A DNA stretch of 44,081 bases from Phycisphaerales bacterium (lineage in GTDB: Bacteria; Planctomycetota; Phycisphaerae; Phycisphaerales; JAGLTS01), in the NCBI GenBank assembly GCA_023135165.1, contig JAGLTS010000001.1, positions 1 to 44,081 on the forward strand. Direction: 5' to 3'. Of the stretch, positions 44,074-44,081 are shown piece after piece (position 1 is the first letter of the stretch; every line of letters begins with the position of its first letter). The translations under genes were made by a program, and so were the position numbers. The notes under the pieces are model-generated. The model made no database searches. It was not told where the DNA came from and saw only the letters and a program-made list of their open reading frames with translations.

Positions 44074-44081
44074 GGCGAGCC

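Noticed and set aside
1..44081. CRISPR arrays, tRNA or rRNA genes, transposases, att sites
   Set aside because: No regular repeat-spacer array, cloverleaf, rRNA-like stretch, transposase or integrase motif was seen on either strand.

Overview
This GC-rich window reads as chromosome from a planctomycete-like bacterium, most likely of the Phycisphaerae type. The clues are secreted proteases ending in type I dockerin repeats, a planctomycete-style omega subunit, a MutL-type ASKHA ATPase cluster, and Tat, lipoprotein and membrane respiratory genes. The taxonomic call is inference from gene content; there is no rRNA or other marker here.

Positions 1-15.7 kb form a formate dehydrogenase and molybdenum/tungsten island. 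A UbiA-type prenyltransferase faces fdhE, moaA and a lipoprotein thiol peroxidase. A three-subunit respiratory formate dehydrogenase follows on the minus strand: a Tat-exported catalytic subunit with an in-frame UGA (selenocysteine 193), a four-cluster ferredoxin subunit, and an NrfD-type membrane anchor. Divergent from it is a tightly coupled plus-strand operon: a 106-aa unknown protein, a P-loop/ModE-type fusion, moeA, fdhD, then the tungstate-type ABC transporter wtpABC. Together these genes import the metal, build and sulfurate the cofactor, and make the enzyme. The selenocysteine machinery itself is not in the window.

Positions 16-27 kb hold two large secreted dockerin proteases (ankyrin-M14 carboxypeptidase and a C25 gingipain-type peptidase). 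Between them lie a sodium-pumping oxaloacetate decarboxylase operon (alpha, gamma, separate biotin carrier, beta with a large insertion) and DNA polymerase IV.

Positions 27.2-28.3 kb contain a small unknown minus-strand gene and two tandem paralogous 50-residue proteins that I do not recognise, surrounded by hairpins. Several terminators here and at 3.9 kb share nearly the same sequence.

Positions 28.3-36.5 kb are an eight-gene minus-strand operon: a membrane PH-like protein, a small soluble protein, a MutL-family ASKHA ATPase, a barrel-sandwich/KOW-like protein, a lipoprotein with a large cytoplasmic domain, and three multi-pass or anchored membrane proteins. It looks like an uncharacterised ATPase-associated membrane complex and is the best candidate for a new system.

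Positions 36.7-44 kb carry a PutP-like sodium symporter, lgt, and a sigma-54 activator divergent from a TauE/SafE exporter with a textbook -24/-12 promoter and upstream dyad. They end with coaC, rpoZ, a lipoprotein and what looks like a broken methyltransferase gene.
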